The notes: generated by a model not told the origin, from the letters alone. DNA of 64,000 nucleotides from Eggerthella sp. YY7918 (GCF_000270285.1 NC_015738.1:310001-374000); one strand, 5' to 3'. Positions 27,937 through 36,591 are shown, numbered from the stretch's first letter. Numbers and translations: made by a program.

Positions 27937-29184
27937 ATGAAATCGACGGAACGTCCCAAGTTCGGCAACCTGCAGAATTTAAAGGTGCTTAATGCAGGCG
28001 CTGTCATCGCGGCACCGTTTGTATGCGAGCTGTTCGCCGAACAGGGCGCCGATGTTATCGAACTCGAAAGCACGGTTGCTCCCGACATGTATCGCATGTA
28101 TGGCGATGCCTGGTCGGTCGATCGCCGCAATCAGCGCATGATGACGCTCAACATCCCCTCGCCCGAGGGCAAAGAAATCCTTCTTCAAATGGTGAAGTGG
28201 GCCGATGTGCTTGTTGAGTCGTCCAAGGGCGGCACCTGGGCGAAGTGGGGTCTGACCGACGAGGTCTTGTGGGAATCCAACCCCGCCCTCGTCATCCTGC
28301 ATATTTCCGGCTTTGGCAACTGGGGCGATCCGTCCTACGTCAACCGGGCGTCGTTTGATCCCATCGGTCAGGCGTTTTCGGGCTACTCCAACATCAACGG
28401 CTTCCCTGACAGTCCGCCGAGTGTGACCAAGCCCTTCACCGGCGATTTTATGACCGGTCTCATGGGCGCTTGGGCCACGCTGGCCGCCGTCATTCGCGCC
28501 CGCGAAACGGGCGAAGGCGAGTCCATCGACTGCTGCCAGTTCGAGGCGCTTGTCAGATTGCAAGGCGCAACGCTTTCCGACGGCATCAATCACGGCATTC
28601 AGCCGCCGCGTTTGGGCAACGAAGATCTGGTGGGTGCGTGCGCCGGTTCACAGAAGTGCAAAGACGGCTACTGCCAGGTTGCGGTGGGCGGTGCCGGCCC
28701 GGTGAAGAAGCTGGTTGAATTCTTCGGCTTTGCCGACGATCCCGATTTCCAGCCGCTTGGATCGTACCCGTCCATCACGCGCAAGCCCGGTTGCAAGAGC
28801 CTGGACGAGCCGCTGCCCGATCGTGCTGCCAAGTTCCGTCGCGCCATCGATACCTGGTGCGCCGAGCACACGGTCGAAGAAGTGAACAAGACCTTCGGCG
28901 AGATGGGCGTTGCGGTCAGCCCGCACATGACCTACGAGATGATGCTTGAAGATCCGCACTATCAGGCGCGCGAGGTATTTGTGGACTGCTACGACGAAAT
29001 CACGGATAAGACGATCAAGCAGGTGAACATGATCCCGCGCTTCAAGAACCATCCGGGCCAGATTGTGCGCGGCGGAGCGAAGTACGACGCGGATACCAGA
29101 GACATCCTCGAGGAGTTCGGCTACTCGGAGCAAGAAATTGAGCTTCTGTACGAACGGGGCGTGTTGAAGAAGGGCGATCAGTAG
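27937..29184 (+). CDS. CaiB/BaiF-family (class III) CoA transferase, copy 1
   Basis: Family III CoA transferase, expected to move CoA from one acyl-CoA to another carboxylate in the cytosol. The product is 415 residues from ATG 27937. The ATG at 27931 is one base from AAGGAGG and therefore too close. The N-terminus VLNAGAVIAAPFVCELFAEQGADVIELE is the family's signature start. Asp170 in TGDFMTGLMGA aligns with the catalytic Asp169 of CaiB and formyl-CoA transferase. DPHYQAREVF and the NHPGQI tail are also typical. It has a sigma-54 promoter of its own and is followed by an MFS carrier, an arrangement repeated at 31763-34448. Substrate not readable. Confidence 0.93.
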   Translation: MKSTERPKFGNLQNLKVLNAGAVIAAPFVCELFAEQGADVIELESTVAPDMYRMYGDAWSVDRRNQRMMTLNIPSPEGKEILLQMVKWADVLVESSKGGTWAKWGLTDEVLWESNPALVILHISGFGNWGDPSYVNRASFDPIGQAFSGYSNINGFPDSPPSVTKPFTGDFMTGLMGAWATLAAVIRARETGEGESIDCCQFEALVRLQGATLSDGINHGIQPPRLGNEDLVGACAGSQKCKDGYCQVAVGGAGPVKKLVEFFGFADDPDFQPLGSYPSITRKPGCKSLDEPLPDRAAKFRRAIDTWCAEHTVEEVNKTFGEMGVAVSPHMTYEMMLEDPHYQAREVFVDCYDEITDKTIKQVNMIPRFKNHPGQIVRGGAKYDADTRDILEEFGYSEQEIELLYERGVLKKGDQ

Positions 29185-29197
29185 ATTGCAAAGACGC

Positions 29198-29222
29198 GGG
29201 CAGCCCGCTTTCAGGGCTGCCC
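29198..29222 (+). terminator. hairpin after the first CoA transferase
   Basis: GGGCAGCCC (29198-29206) pairs with GGGCTGCCC (29214-29222) over a 7-base loop, 14 bases after the stop codon. No T-tract follows. It could be a weak terminator or a 3'-end stabiliser ahead of the next sigma-54 promoter. Confidence 0.5.
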
Positions 29223-29279
29223 CTTCCCCTGGGGTACGTAGCAGAAACGGTAGCCGGCGTTCCGTTGCAGAGGAAACTG

Positions 29280-29295
29280 CGGCACGGTTTTTGCT
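29280..29295 (+). promoter_or_regulatory. sigma-54 (-24/-12) promoter of the first MFS carrier
   Basis: CGGCAC-GGTTT-TTGCT keeps the invariant GG and GC 10 bases apart and differs from consensus only at the first base. It lies 50 bases before the start at 29345. Confidence 0.75.
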
Positions 29296-29344
29296 AGCGA
29301 TACAGCGCATCGTTTAAGGATGCGGATAGAGACAAGGAGAGAAA

Positions 29345-30616
29345 ATGGGAACTCAAACCAAAGGCAGCAATTACGCCTGGGCGGTAGCTATCGCTTGTGT
29401 GGCGTTCTACGCTGTCCCGCTTGGCTTCGCGGCTAATCACGCGGGCCTGTTCATCACTCCGGTCATGGATCAGTTCGGTTGGTCTCGTACCGACGCGACG
29501 CTGTTCATGTCCCTTCAGCCTTGGGTGGCTGCCATCTGCACACCTATTGCTGGCAAGCTTATTTCCAAGTACAACCCGCGCTGGATTATGACGGCCGCGG
29601 TGTTGGCGTTTGGTCTGGCCAACTTGGCCTGCGCCTGGTTCACCGAGCCGTGGCAGTGGCACATCTATGGCATCATCTACGGCGCTTCCGCCGCCTTCTG
29701 GATGTACATCGCCACGCCGACGTTCGTGAATCGCTGGTTCGCCAAGAGCAACGGCACGGTCATCGGCACCATCGGCGTTATGGTGTCGCTGCTCGGCGCC
29801 ATCATGAGCCCCGTCATCCAGGGTTGGATTACCAGCATGGGTTGGCAGACGGCTCGTATCATCTGCTCCGTTATCGTTATCGTGCTGGGCGCGGGCGTAA
29901 CGGCGCTGCTGCTTCGCGAATCTCCCGAAAAGATGGGCGTGTTGCCGTGGGGCTACAGCGAAGCTGAAGCCGAGGCGAGCAAATCCGAAACCAAGGCGAC
30001 CATCGATGTTGCCAACGACGAGGGCGCAACGGCCGCTCAGGCTCGTAGGAGCCCTGCTCTGTGGCTGCTCATCGTAATGGCCGGCTTCTTTGTAATCTCG
30101 GCATCGTTTGTACAGCAGCTGGCATCCTACGCTTCGGTTACCGAGGGCTTGGGTGCTGCGGTTGGCGCTATGGCTGTGTCGGTTGCTATGGTTACTTCGA
30201 TGGCCGGTAAGTTTGGTCTGGGTTGGATTTCCGACCACTTCGGTGCGCGTGCTGCGGGTATCACCGCTGGCGTGCTTGGTGCCGCGGGTGCGTTTATCTG
30301 CTTCATCGGCGGCGCGAACGTCATGATGTTCTATGTGGGCGTTGGCCTGTTCGGTATCGGCTACTCCGCGCTGAACGTTGTTCCTCCGATGACCTGCCGT
30401 CAGGCGTTTGGTCAGAAGGACTACGCGAACGTGTTCTCCATCGTTGCTACCGGTCTGAACGTGTTCTCGGGCTTTTCGGCTCTCATCTACGCGCAAATCT
30501 TTGACATCACCGGTTCGTTTGCTGGCGCATTCTGGATGATCATCGTGTTCTACGTGGTTATCGTGTTCCTGTCGCTGGTTATCGTGCCGATGGGTCGCAA
30601 GATCTGGGCGAAGTAA
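29345..30616 (+). CDS. MFS transporter (OFA/BaiG-like), copy 1
   Basis: A 423-residue inner-membrane carrier with about 12 hydrophobic helices in two halves, split by a charged cytosolic loop near residues 200-225. AGKLISKYNPRWIM and the later GKFGLGWISDHFGAR are MFS loop-2/loop-8 type motifs. The family resembles oxalate/formate antiporter-like and BaiG-like carriers that work beside CaiB-type transferases. ATG 29345 has AAGGAGAGAAA in front. It has its own sigma-54 promoter. It probably imports the carboxylate used by this cluster or exchanges it for the product. Confidence 0.9.
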   Translation: MGTQTKGSNYAWAVAIACVAFYAVPLGFAANHAGLFITPVMDQFGWSRTDATLFMSLQPWVAAICTPIAGKLISKYNPRWIMTAAVLAFGLANLACAWFTEPWQWHIYGIIYGASAAFWMYIATPTFVNRWFAKSNGTVIGTIGVMVSLLGAIMSPVIQGWITSMGWQTARIICSVIVIVLGAGVTALLLRESPEKMGVLPWGYSEAEAEASKSETKATIDVANDEGATAAQARRSPALWLLIVMAGFFVISASFVQQLASYASVTEGLGAAVGAMAVSVAMVTSMAGKFGLGWISDHFGARAAGITAGVLGAAGAFICFIGGANVMMFYVGVGLFGIGYSALNVVPPMTCRQAFGQKDYANVFSIVATGLNVFSGFSALIYAQIFDITGSFAGAFWMIIVFYVVIVFLSLVIVPMGRKIWAK

Positions 30617-30657
30617 GTCGTACAACCCATGCGCCGGGGCTGCAAACCCGGCTGTGG

Positions 30658-30684
30658 CGGGCCGCCTTCGGGCGGCCCGTTTTT
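30658..30684 (+). terminator. Rho-independent terminator after the first MFS gene
   Basis: CGGGCCGCC-TTCG-GGCGGCCCG followed by T5 (30680-30684): a 9-bp GC stem closed by a UUCG tetraloop. It separates the first CoA-transferase/MFS pair from the Hsp70-like gene. Confidence 0.93.
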
Positions 30685-30749
30685 ACATGAGGGGATCGAC
30701 AACACCTGATCAGTTCAGCTGCGCGGTCATTCGAGCGAGCGCGAGATCC

Positions 30750-30809
30750 TCTGTCAGAGAGGGGGGCGAGTTTGTTGCTTCTGTCAGATGGTGTGAGCGA
30801 GTTTGTTAC
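30750..30809. repeat. imperfect 30-bp tandem direct repeat at the Hsp70-like gene's 3' end
   Basis: TCTGTCAGA and GCGAGTTTGTT occur in the same order at 30750-30776 and 30780-30807. The second copy includes the stop codon of the minus-strand Hsp70-like gene and the first lies just beyond it, so the gene's end appears to have been duplicated. Confidence 0.6.
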
Positions 30810-31573
30810 CTCCACCACTTGGCAACTTCGATGCTGAGCTGTTCGAGTCGCTCGTCCTTAACCTTAAGCTGCTCGACCGCATCGTGAAGCGCGCGCATGG
30901 ACGCGGGTGTGATATCGGGTGGCATAACGCGCAGCGCAGCTTCCACTCGTCCGCGAATTTTCTTATAGCCGCGCTGCTCGAAGAACGACATTTTGCGCTT
31001 TGCAAGGCTGTAGTGTTCATACGCGGTATCAAGCAGTTTGTAAGCATCCAGCATATCTTGGATCGCCGCGCGGGTTTCGTCATCCTTTTCGGCGTGTTGG
31101 TGCGCGTCATCCAGAGCTGTCTGCACCTCTTCGGCGCTCACCTGCTCCTTCAAGTTGTGAACAAGAATCTCATCGCGCTTGCGGTCTTTGTTGTCGGTGG
31201 AAACGCTGAGCCTTCCCTGTTTATCAAGATCAAACACCAGCTCGATCTTCGGCACTCCCGCACCGCTCCATTTCACGTTTCGCACACGAATGCGGCACAG
31301 GCTGATGTTGTCCTGCACAAGGGGGCGCTCTCCCAACACGAGATGAAACTCGGCGGCCGTTTGGTAGGACTGTGCGGTCGAATACAATTCACGGCGCTGG
31401 TGGGGAAGTCGAACTCCCCGCTCTATCACGTGTTGGCTGCGCCCACCGGGAATTTCAATTCCCAAGCTGAGCGGCATCACGCCGTCAGGCGCGGCAATAC
31501 TGATAGAAACGGCATTCGAACCCTCTTTGACGGTTTGATTGCTCGAACGGGAAGAACCTGTTTTGTGTGCCAT
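30806..31573 (-). CDS. orphan Hsp70 substrate-binding domain protein (no ATPase domain)
   Basis: A 255-residue cytosolic protein that matches only the C-terminal half of DnaK. Residues about 28-130 align with the beta-sandwich substrate-binding domain: MPLSLGIEIPGG, VIERGVRLP, LYSTAQSYQTAAEFHLVLGE, then GVPKIELVFDLDKQGRLSVS. Residues 135-250 form the helical lid, with the DAHQHAEKDDETR region. The 380-residue nucleotide-binding domain is absent and no remnant lies upstream; the ORF starts cleanly at ATG 31573 with a short polar N-terminus. It therefore cannot cycle with ATP by itself. It lies antisense between the two CoA-transferase/MFS units, divergent from the second sigma-54 promoter. It may hold clients for the cluster's enzymes or act with the cell's DnaK; both ideas are inference. 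Confidence 0.88.
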   Translation of the reverse strand: MAHKTGSSRSSNQTVKEGSNAVSISIAAPDGVMPLSLGIEIPGGRSQHVIERGVRLPHQRRELYSTAQSYQTAAEFHLVLGERPLVQDNISLCRIRVRNVKWSGAGVPKIELVFDLDKQGRLSVSTDNKDRKRDEILVHNLKEQVSAEEVQTALDDAHQHAEKDDETRAAIQDMLDAYKLLDTAYEHYSLAKRKMSFFEQRGYKKIRGRVEAALRVMPPDITPASMRALHDAVEQLKVKDERLEQLSIEVAKWWR

Positions 31574-31636
31574 AGCTCACTCGCTTTCATGGATATCAGT
31601 ATCCCCTTTCTATTCAGCGCAAAATTCGTGCCAAGT

Positions 31637-31652
31637 TGGCATCTATTTTGCT
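31637..31652 (+). promoter_or_regulatory. sigma-54 (-24/-12) promoter of the second CoA transferase
   Basis: TGGCAT-CTATT-TTGCT with GG and GC 10 bases apart. It lies about 110 bases before the start at 31763. A small palindrome, GGATA-TCAG-TATCC, lies upstream at 31591-31604. Confidence 0.82.
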
Positions 31653-31762
31653 TGTTTGAGGAAGAGTCATCTGCGAGCGCACGGGCTTTTCAACCGAAGC
31701 GCTTCGGTGAACGATTCGGACAAGGTCGCCCCAAGGGGGCGGCAAGGCGAAGGAGGAAGCAT

Positions 31763-33004
31763 ATGAAGTCATCCGAATGCCCCAAGTTTGGTCCCTTGCA
31801 AGGAGTGAAGGTGGTAAACCTCACTATGGCTATTGCCGGGCCATTTGCCTGCAGCCTGTTGGCTGACCTGGGCGCGGAGGTTATCGGTGTGGAAAGCCCC
31901 CGCGGTCGCGATACCTCGCGGCCCACAAATCAGGCGTTGCAAGGGTGGGGCACGCAGATGGAACGCCGCAATACGCGCTCGCTTTGCATGAACGTTAAAG
32001 ATGGGGCGGGCCGCGAGTGGTTCTTTGAGCTGCTCAAGCAAGCCGACATCCTTATGGATGGTTTCCGTGGCGGACAGATGGCCAAGTGGGGCATGACCGA
32101 CGAGGCGCTCTGGGAAATCAATCCAAAGCTCACCATCGCGCACATTTCGGGATTCGGCCAAACGGGCGATCCCGCATACATCGAGCGGGCCTCGTTTGAC
32201 GGTATCGGCCAAGCGTTCGGGTGCTTCATGGAAATGAATGGATATCCCGATCGTCTGCCCGTCCTCGCGTTTCCGCAGGTGTCTGACTACTATGCGGGCT
32301 TCATGGCCAGCGTGGGAGCGTTGGCCGGCTACATCAACGCGCAGCGCACCGGCAAGGGCGACAGCGTGGATGTAGCCCAATACGAGGCGATGCTGCGCTG
32401 CGAGGGCTTCTATGCGGTGAACTATCTCAACACGGGTGCACTGCCGGTGCGGGAAGGTTCGCACAGCACCTCAAGCGCCGGCTACGGCACGTACATCTGC
32501 AAAGACGGCGTTCCTATTTACACGCTTATTCTCGGACCCGGAGTGGTGCGGGCCGCCCTGCCGCTCTTCGGTCTTGAATACGGAAGCGAGCTGTTCCCCG
32601 AAGGAACGCCAGTCATTTCGTTTGGAAGCGAAGCGGGCAACGTGCTGGAAGAGGCCATGGAGCGCTTTTTCAGCGAGCACACCGCCGAAGAGGCTGAGCA
32701 GTTGATGCTGAAGGCAGGCGTGCCGTGCAGCCGCATTTACACGTACGAGATGGCCGAACAAGATCCGCATTACCTTGCTCGCGAAAGTTTCACCGAGTGG
32801 AAGAACTCCTATGACGACGGCACCATTCGCGGCGTAAACATCGTACCTCGCATGAAGAACAATCCTGGTCAAATATGGCGCGGCATGCCGCTCGTCGGCG
32901 CTGACAACGAGGATATCCTCGAAGAGTTGGGCGCGTCAGCCGAACAGATTGAGGGGCTTTATGGCGAAGGCCTGCTCAAGAAAGAAGAGGGTCCGTTCGG
33001 CTAG
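31763..33004 (+). CDS. CaiB/BaiF-family (class III) CoA transferase, copy 2
   Basis: The product is 413 residues from ATG 31763, which has AAGGAGG at 31750-31756. The open frame runs much further upstream but is antisense to the Hsp70-like gene and has no coding sense. The N-terminus is very close to copy 1 (MKSSECPKFGPLQGVKV versus MKSTERPKFGNLQNLKV), so the two are paralogues. Asp175 in VSDYYAGFMA is the predicted catalytic Asp. The C-terminal pattern (EQDPHYLARESF, NNPGQIWRG) also matches copy 1. Cytosolic. It probably uses a different acyl pair from copy 1, or supplies the product-side exchange; substrate unknown. Confidence 0.93.
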   Translation: MKSSECPKFGPLQGVKVVNLTMAIAGPFACSLLADLGAEVIGVESPRGRDTSRPTNQALQGWGTQMERRNTRSLCMNVKDGAGREWFFELLKQADILMDGFRGGQMAKWGMTDEALWEINPKLTIAHISGFGQTGDPAYIERASFDGIGQAFGCFMEMNGYPDRLPVLAFPQVSDYYAGFMASVGALAGYINAQRTGKGDSVDVAQYEAMLRCEGFYAVNYLNTGALPVREGSHSTSSAGYGTYICKDGVPIYTLILGPGVVRAALPLFGLEYGSELFPEGTPVISFGSEAGNVLEEAMERFFSEHTAEEAEQLMLKAGVPCSRIYTYEMAEQDPHYLARESFTEWKNSYDDGTIRGVNIVPRMKNNPGQIWRGMPLVGADNEDILEELGASAEQIEGLYGEGLLKKEEGPFG

Positions 33005-33035
33005 GCCTCATACCTTTATACACCCCCATCCCCTT

Positions 33036-33107
33036 GAGCGATAAGGCATGCGTTCTTATCGCTCGTCCCCAAAGAAAAACTTCGGAGTGCAACCGAAGTT
33101 TTTCTTT
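33036..33107 (+). terminator. palindrome plus long-stem terminator after the second CoA transferase
   Basis: Two elements. The first is GAGCGATAAG (33036-33045) with CTTATCGCTC (33055-33064), a 10-bp dyad with no T-tract. The second is a perfect 15-bp stem, AAAGAAAAACTTCGG (33071-33085) with its complement at 33093-33107, ending in a T-rich run and so able to terminate in both directions. The first dyad lies about 55 bases before the next -24 box and could instead be an activator-binding site. Confidence 0.75.
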
Positions 33108-33117
33108 TTAGCCAACT

Positions 33118-33133
33118 TGGCATGGTATTTGCT
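33118..33133 (+). promoter_or_regulatory. sigma-54 (-24/-12) promoter of the second MFS gene and downstream operon
   Basis: TGGCAT-GGTAT-TTGCT with GG and GC 10 bases apart, 53 bases before ATG 33186. No further terminator or promoter is evident until after 42048, so it probably drives the six genes 33186-42048. Confidence 0.82.
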
Positions 33134-33185
33134 CCGTACCTCTTATCGGTAAGTGAAGGGGATCGACAGACAAGGAGATGCGGAA

Positions 33186-34448
33186 ATGAGTACAGCACGT
33201 ACCAAAGGAGCCGTGTGGGCGTGGCTCGTCGTTCTCGGTTGTATAGGTTTCTACTCTATTCCAACCGGCGTTATTGGTAACACGTCAGGTATTTTCGTAG
33301 CACCGGTCATGGATCAGTTCGGTTGGTCGCAAACCGACACCACCATGTACCGTACCATCCAGCCCCTGGTGTCAGCTATTTGCGCGCCCATTGCAGGCAA
33401 GCTTATGGAAAAGTACAACCCGCGCTGGATACTTGCGGTGGTGTCAGCGGCATTCGGTCTTGCCTCGTTGGCGAGCGCCTATGCGACCGAGCTGTGGCAA
33501 TGGAACCTGTACGGCGTCGTGTACGGCATAACTGCGGCATTCTATATGTATCTGGCTGCGCCGGTTTTGATCAATGTGTGGTTTAAGAAGAGCGCAGGAC
33601 TCGCCATCAGCATTACCGCTGCTGTGCTGTCCATTTTGGCCGCCATCGCCAGCCCGGTGGGACAAGAGCTCATCAACCAGTATGGTTGGCAGACCTCCCG
33701 CGCTATCCTTTCAATTTTCACGACGGTTCTTTCAGTTGTGATGACCATTGCCTTTGTGCGCAAGAGCCCCTCGGTCATGGGCCTGCTTCCCTTTGGTGCG
33801 GATGAGGAAGGCGACGAAGAAGAAGAGGCAGTTGCCATAGAACAAGAAGGCGCCACCGTTGCTCAGGCCATCAAATCGCCCGGCCTGTACCTGCTCATTT
33901 TGGTGGCATGCATCTTCGTTATGTGTGCGGCGTTCTTCCAGCAGATTCCTGCGTTTGCAGCACATGGTGCGCTCGGCGCCGGAGCAGGCGCTATGGCGGT
34001 GTCGATCATCATGGTGGGCGGCGTGGTATTCAAGCTGGTGCTTGGTGCGCTCAACGACAAAATTGGCGTCAAGTACACGGGCATTATCGCTGCGAGCTGC
34101 GGTGCGCTGGGCATCTTCCTTGCCTTTATCGCAGGCGAAAACGTGGCTTTGTTCTATGCGGGCATGGTGATTTTTGGCGGTGGCTATGCAGGCCTTACGG
34201 TTATCGCACCGATGCTTGCACGTGCCTCGTTCGGGTCGCTTAACTACTCGCAAATTTACTCCTGGGTGTCTACCGGCATCTTCATCGCCACGGCCGTTTC
34301 ATTCTTGGTATACGGCTCCATCTACGACACCACCGGTTCGTTCGACCTGTGCTTCATCTTGGTCATCGCCCTGTATCTGTTGGCTGTGGTGTTGGTTCCC
34401 CTCACCATCGTGCTTTCGCAGAGGGCTTGGAAGAAAAAGAACAAATAG
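33186..34448 (+). CDS. MFS transporter (OFA/BaiG-like), copy 2
   Basis: The product is 420 residues from ATG 33186, which has AAGGAGA upstream; an earlier start at 33153 would add a charged leader before the ribosome site. It has about 12 hydrophobic helices and a central acidic loop (around EEGDEEEEAVAIEQEG). It is clearly paralogous to copy 1: FVAPVMDQFGWSQTDTTMY and AGKLMEKYNPRWIL match the same positions. It is an inner-membrane carrier for the cluster's substrate, product or an exchanged acid. It is the first gene of the long operon, and the next start is 38 bases after its stop. Confidence 0.9.
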   Translation: MSTARTKGAVWAWLVVLGCIGFYSIPTGVIGNTSGIFVAPVMDQFGWSQTDTTMYRTIQPLVSAICAPIAGKLMEKYNPRWILAVVSAAFGLASLASAYATELWQWNLYGVVYGITAAFYMYLAAPVLINVWFKKSAGLAISITAAVLSILAAIASPVGQELINQYGWQTSRAILSIFTTVLSVVMTIAFVRKSPSVMGLLPFGADEEGDEEEEAVAIEQEGATVAQAIKSPGLYLLILVACIFVMCAAFFQQIPAFAAHGALGAGAGAMAVSIIMVGGVVFKLVLGALNDKIGVKYTGIIAASCGALGIFLAFIAGENVALFYAGMVIFGGGYAGLTVIAPMLARASFGSLNYSQIYSWVSTGIFIATAVSFLVYGSIYDTTGSFDLCFILVIALYLLAVVLVPLTIVLSQRAWKKKNK

Positions 34449-34486
34449 CGTTGGGATTTTGAGAGCACTACAGAGAGGATTAGTAC

Positions 34487-36577
34487 ATGAGCACGCAGTA
34501 TCCCCTTTTGGGGTCGCCGTTGCAGGTGAACGGCATCACGTTGAAAAACCGCATGATCACGACGTCGATGTCTCCGGGACACGGCTATGTGGAAAACAAC
34601 ATTCCCACCGATCGGCTTGCAGCTTACCTTGAGGAGCGCGCGGCGGGTCAAACGGCCATGATCATTCAGACTATCTGCCCGTGGAAGCGCACCGAGGTGG
34701 ATGGATTTCATCCCTTGCCAACCTGCTACGACGACAGCTGTATTCCCGATCTGCAGAAATACATGATCGAACCGGTTCACAAGCACGGTGGTCTTATCTG
34801 CGCTCAGCCGTACTACGTGCATGATTGGAAGCCCGACGACGAAACGCCCGAAGGTCCCTACGGCCCATCCGACATTGCCATCCTTAAATTCATGGGCGGA
34901 TTTCGGGCTATGACGCTCGAGCAGATTGAGGCCTTTAAGCAGCAGTACTTCAATGCTGCGCGCGTTTGCAAAAAAGCTGGCTTCGACGCCATTGAAGTGA
35001 TGGCTGGTGTTGGCGGTATTCTCAGCCGCTTTATGACGCAGGCGACCAACAACCGCACCGACCAGTACGGCGGCAGCTTGGAAAACCGTGCACGTTTGGC
35101 GTGCGAAGTCATCCGCGGCGTACGTGAAGTGGTGGGTCCTGACTTTCCCATTGTGGTGCGCTGGTCGCCCATCGACTTCATCAAAAGCCCAGCGGGACCG
35201 GGTCTGTCGATGGACGAAGCTTTACAGATCGCGCCGATGCTCGAAGAGGCGGGCTGCGATTTGCACGACCTTGCGGTGGGGTGGCACGAAACAAGCGAGC
35301 CGCTAACCACGAAGGTTATCGACGACGGCCACTGGACGTGGATATCCGAGAAAATCAAATCGGTTGCGAAAAAGCCAGTCGCTCAGGGGTATCGCAATTC
35401 CGATCCTAAGGTGATGGAGCAAAACCTGCAGGACGGCAAAGTGGACGTTATTGCGGGCCTGCGTTACAGCATCGCCGATCCGGATTTGCCGCGCAAAGTC
35501 ATGGAAGATCGTACCGACGATATGCGTCTGTGCATTGTGTGCTGCCGCTGCTTGGACGATGTGGTCAGCCAACAGAAGCCCCTTGAGTTCTGCGGCGTAA
35601 ACCCGCGTCTGGGGCCTGAGCTTGACCACGAGGCGTTCCCCAAAGCGGAAAAGCCCAAGAAGGTTATGGTGGTGGGGTCCGGTCCTGCAGGCATCAACGC
35701 TGCGCTTACCGCAGCTCAGCGTGGCCATACCGTCGACCTCTACGAGCAGGGGCCGCGTTTGGGCGGCTCTGTGAAGATGAGTTCCATCTTTAGCCCCTAC
35801 CATGAGCGCTACCTCAACTACCTGCTCACCCAAGTGAAGAAGCACCCCGAGATTACCGTGCATCTTAAAACGGAAGTCACGCCCGATGTGGTGCGCGCTG
35901 CGAAGCCCGATGCGGTTATCGTTGCCGTGGGAGGTCATGCTACCGGGTTGGATGTTCCTGGCAACGATGGCAAAAACGTCATCACGTCGCACGACTTCCT
36001 AGAGATGATCAACGGCCACAAGCCCGAAGGAAAGAAGGGCGCGTTCAACAACTTTATGTGGGGGGCGGGCACTGCGTTTCTCAAGCATTACTACACCCCG
36101 TCGTTCGCTCGTATGATGACGGCGAAGTCCACGTGGCCCATCAGCCGCAACGTTGCCATCATTGGCGGCGGTTTGCCTGGTTGCGAGTTTGGTCACCTGT
36201 GCATGGAAACCGGTCGCACCACAGCCATCATCGAAGAGCGCAAAAAGGTGGGCTTCGATGTGGGCGGTTCCGATCGCTTTGGCCTTATCAACGGCTTCAA
36301 GAAAGCCGAGAACGTGGAGCTGTATCCGCTTACGCGCGTGGTCGAAATTACCGACGAGGGCGTGAAGGCAGTGCAAACCACTGCCGAAGGCGAAGAAAAA
36401 GAGCTCTTCATTCCTGCAAAGACCGTGGCCATCACGCTGAACCTGTCAGAGAATCACGATCTGGGCGAGGCGCTCAAGCCGTTGGCGGGAGAGATTTACT
36501 TGGTAGGCGATTGCGATTCTCCGGGTCGCATAGCCGATGCGACGAAGGCGGGCTATCGTGCCGCCTGCGCCCTGTGA
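34487..36577 (+). CDS. BaiCD/BaiH-like NADH:flavin oxidoreductase (OYE family, Fe-S, FAD)
   Basis: A 696-residue enzyme with the layout of 2,4-dienoyl-CoA reductase, enoate reductase and BaiCD. An Old Yellow Enzyme TIM barrel takes up about residues 1-335 (NNRTDQYGGSLENRARL). A Cys cluster follows for a 4Fe-4S centre (CIVCCRC at 349-355 and Cys369). Then comes a FAD-binding fold (VMVVGSGPAGINAALTAAQ, near 390) and an NAD(P)-type fold (NVAIIGGGLPGCEFG, near 555). Such enzymes reduce an activated C=C bond with NADH, passing electrons through FAD, the cluster and FMN. In this operon it most likely reduces an enoyl- or dienoyl-CoA or an enone. Spacing of the Cys residues differs slightly from the common C-x2-C-x3-C pattern. 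Confidence 0.92.
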   Translation: MSTQYPLLGSPLQVNGITLKNRMITTSMSPGHGYVENNIPTDRLAAYLEERAAGQTAMIIQTICPWKRTEVDGFHPLPTCYDDSCIPDLQKYMIEPVHKHGGLICAQPYYVHDWKPDDETPEGPYGPSDIAILKFMGGFRAMTLEQIEAFKQQYFNAARVCKKAGFDAIEVMAGVGGILSRFMTQATNNRTDQYGGSLENRARLACEVIRGVREVVGPDFPIVVRWSPIDFIKSPAGPGLSMDEALQIAPMLEEAGCDLHDLAVGWHETSEPLTTKVIDDGHWTWISEKIKSVAKKPVAQGYRNSDPKVMEQNLQDGKVDVIAGLRYSIADPDLPRKVMEDRTDDMRLCIVCCRCLDDVVSQQKPLEFCGVNPRLGPELDHEAFPKAEKPKKVMVVGSGPAGINAALTAAQRGHTVDLYEQGPRLGGSVKMSSIFSPYHERYLNYLLTQVKKHPEITVHLKTEVTPDVVRAAKPDAVIVAVGGHATGLDVPGNDGKNVITSHDFLEMINGHKPEGKKGAFNNFMWGAGTAFLKHYYTPSFARMMTAKSTWPISRNVAIIGGGLPGCEFGHLCMETGRTTAIIEERKKVGFDVGGSDRFGLINGFKKAENVELYPLTRVVEITDEGVKAVQTTAEGEEKELFIPAKTVAITLNLSENHDLGEALKPLAGEIYLVGDCDSPGRIADATKAGYRAACAL

Positions 36578-36591
36578 GCTGAGGAGTCAGG

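Noticed and set aside
30803-31762. Upstream extension of the second CoA transferase's open frame
   Set aside because: It is antisense to the clear Hsp70-like gene, has no coding pattern, and the transferase has a proper ATG and ribosome site at 31763.
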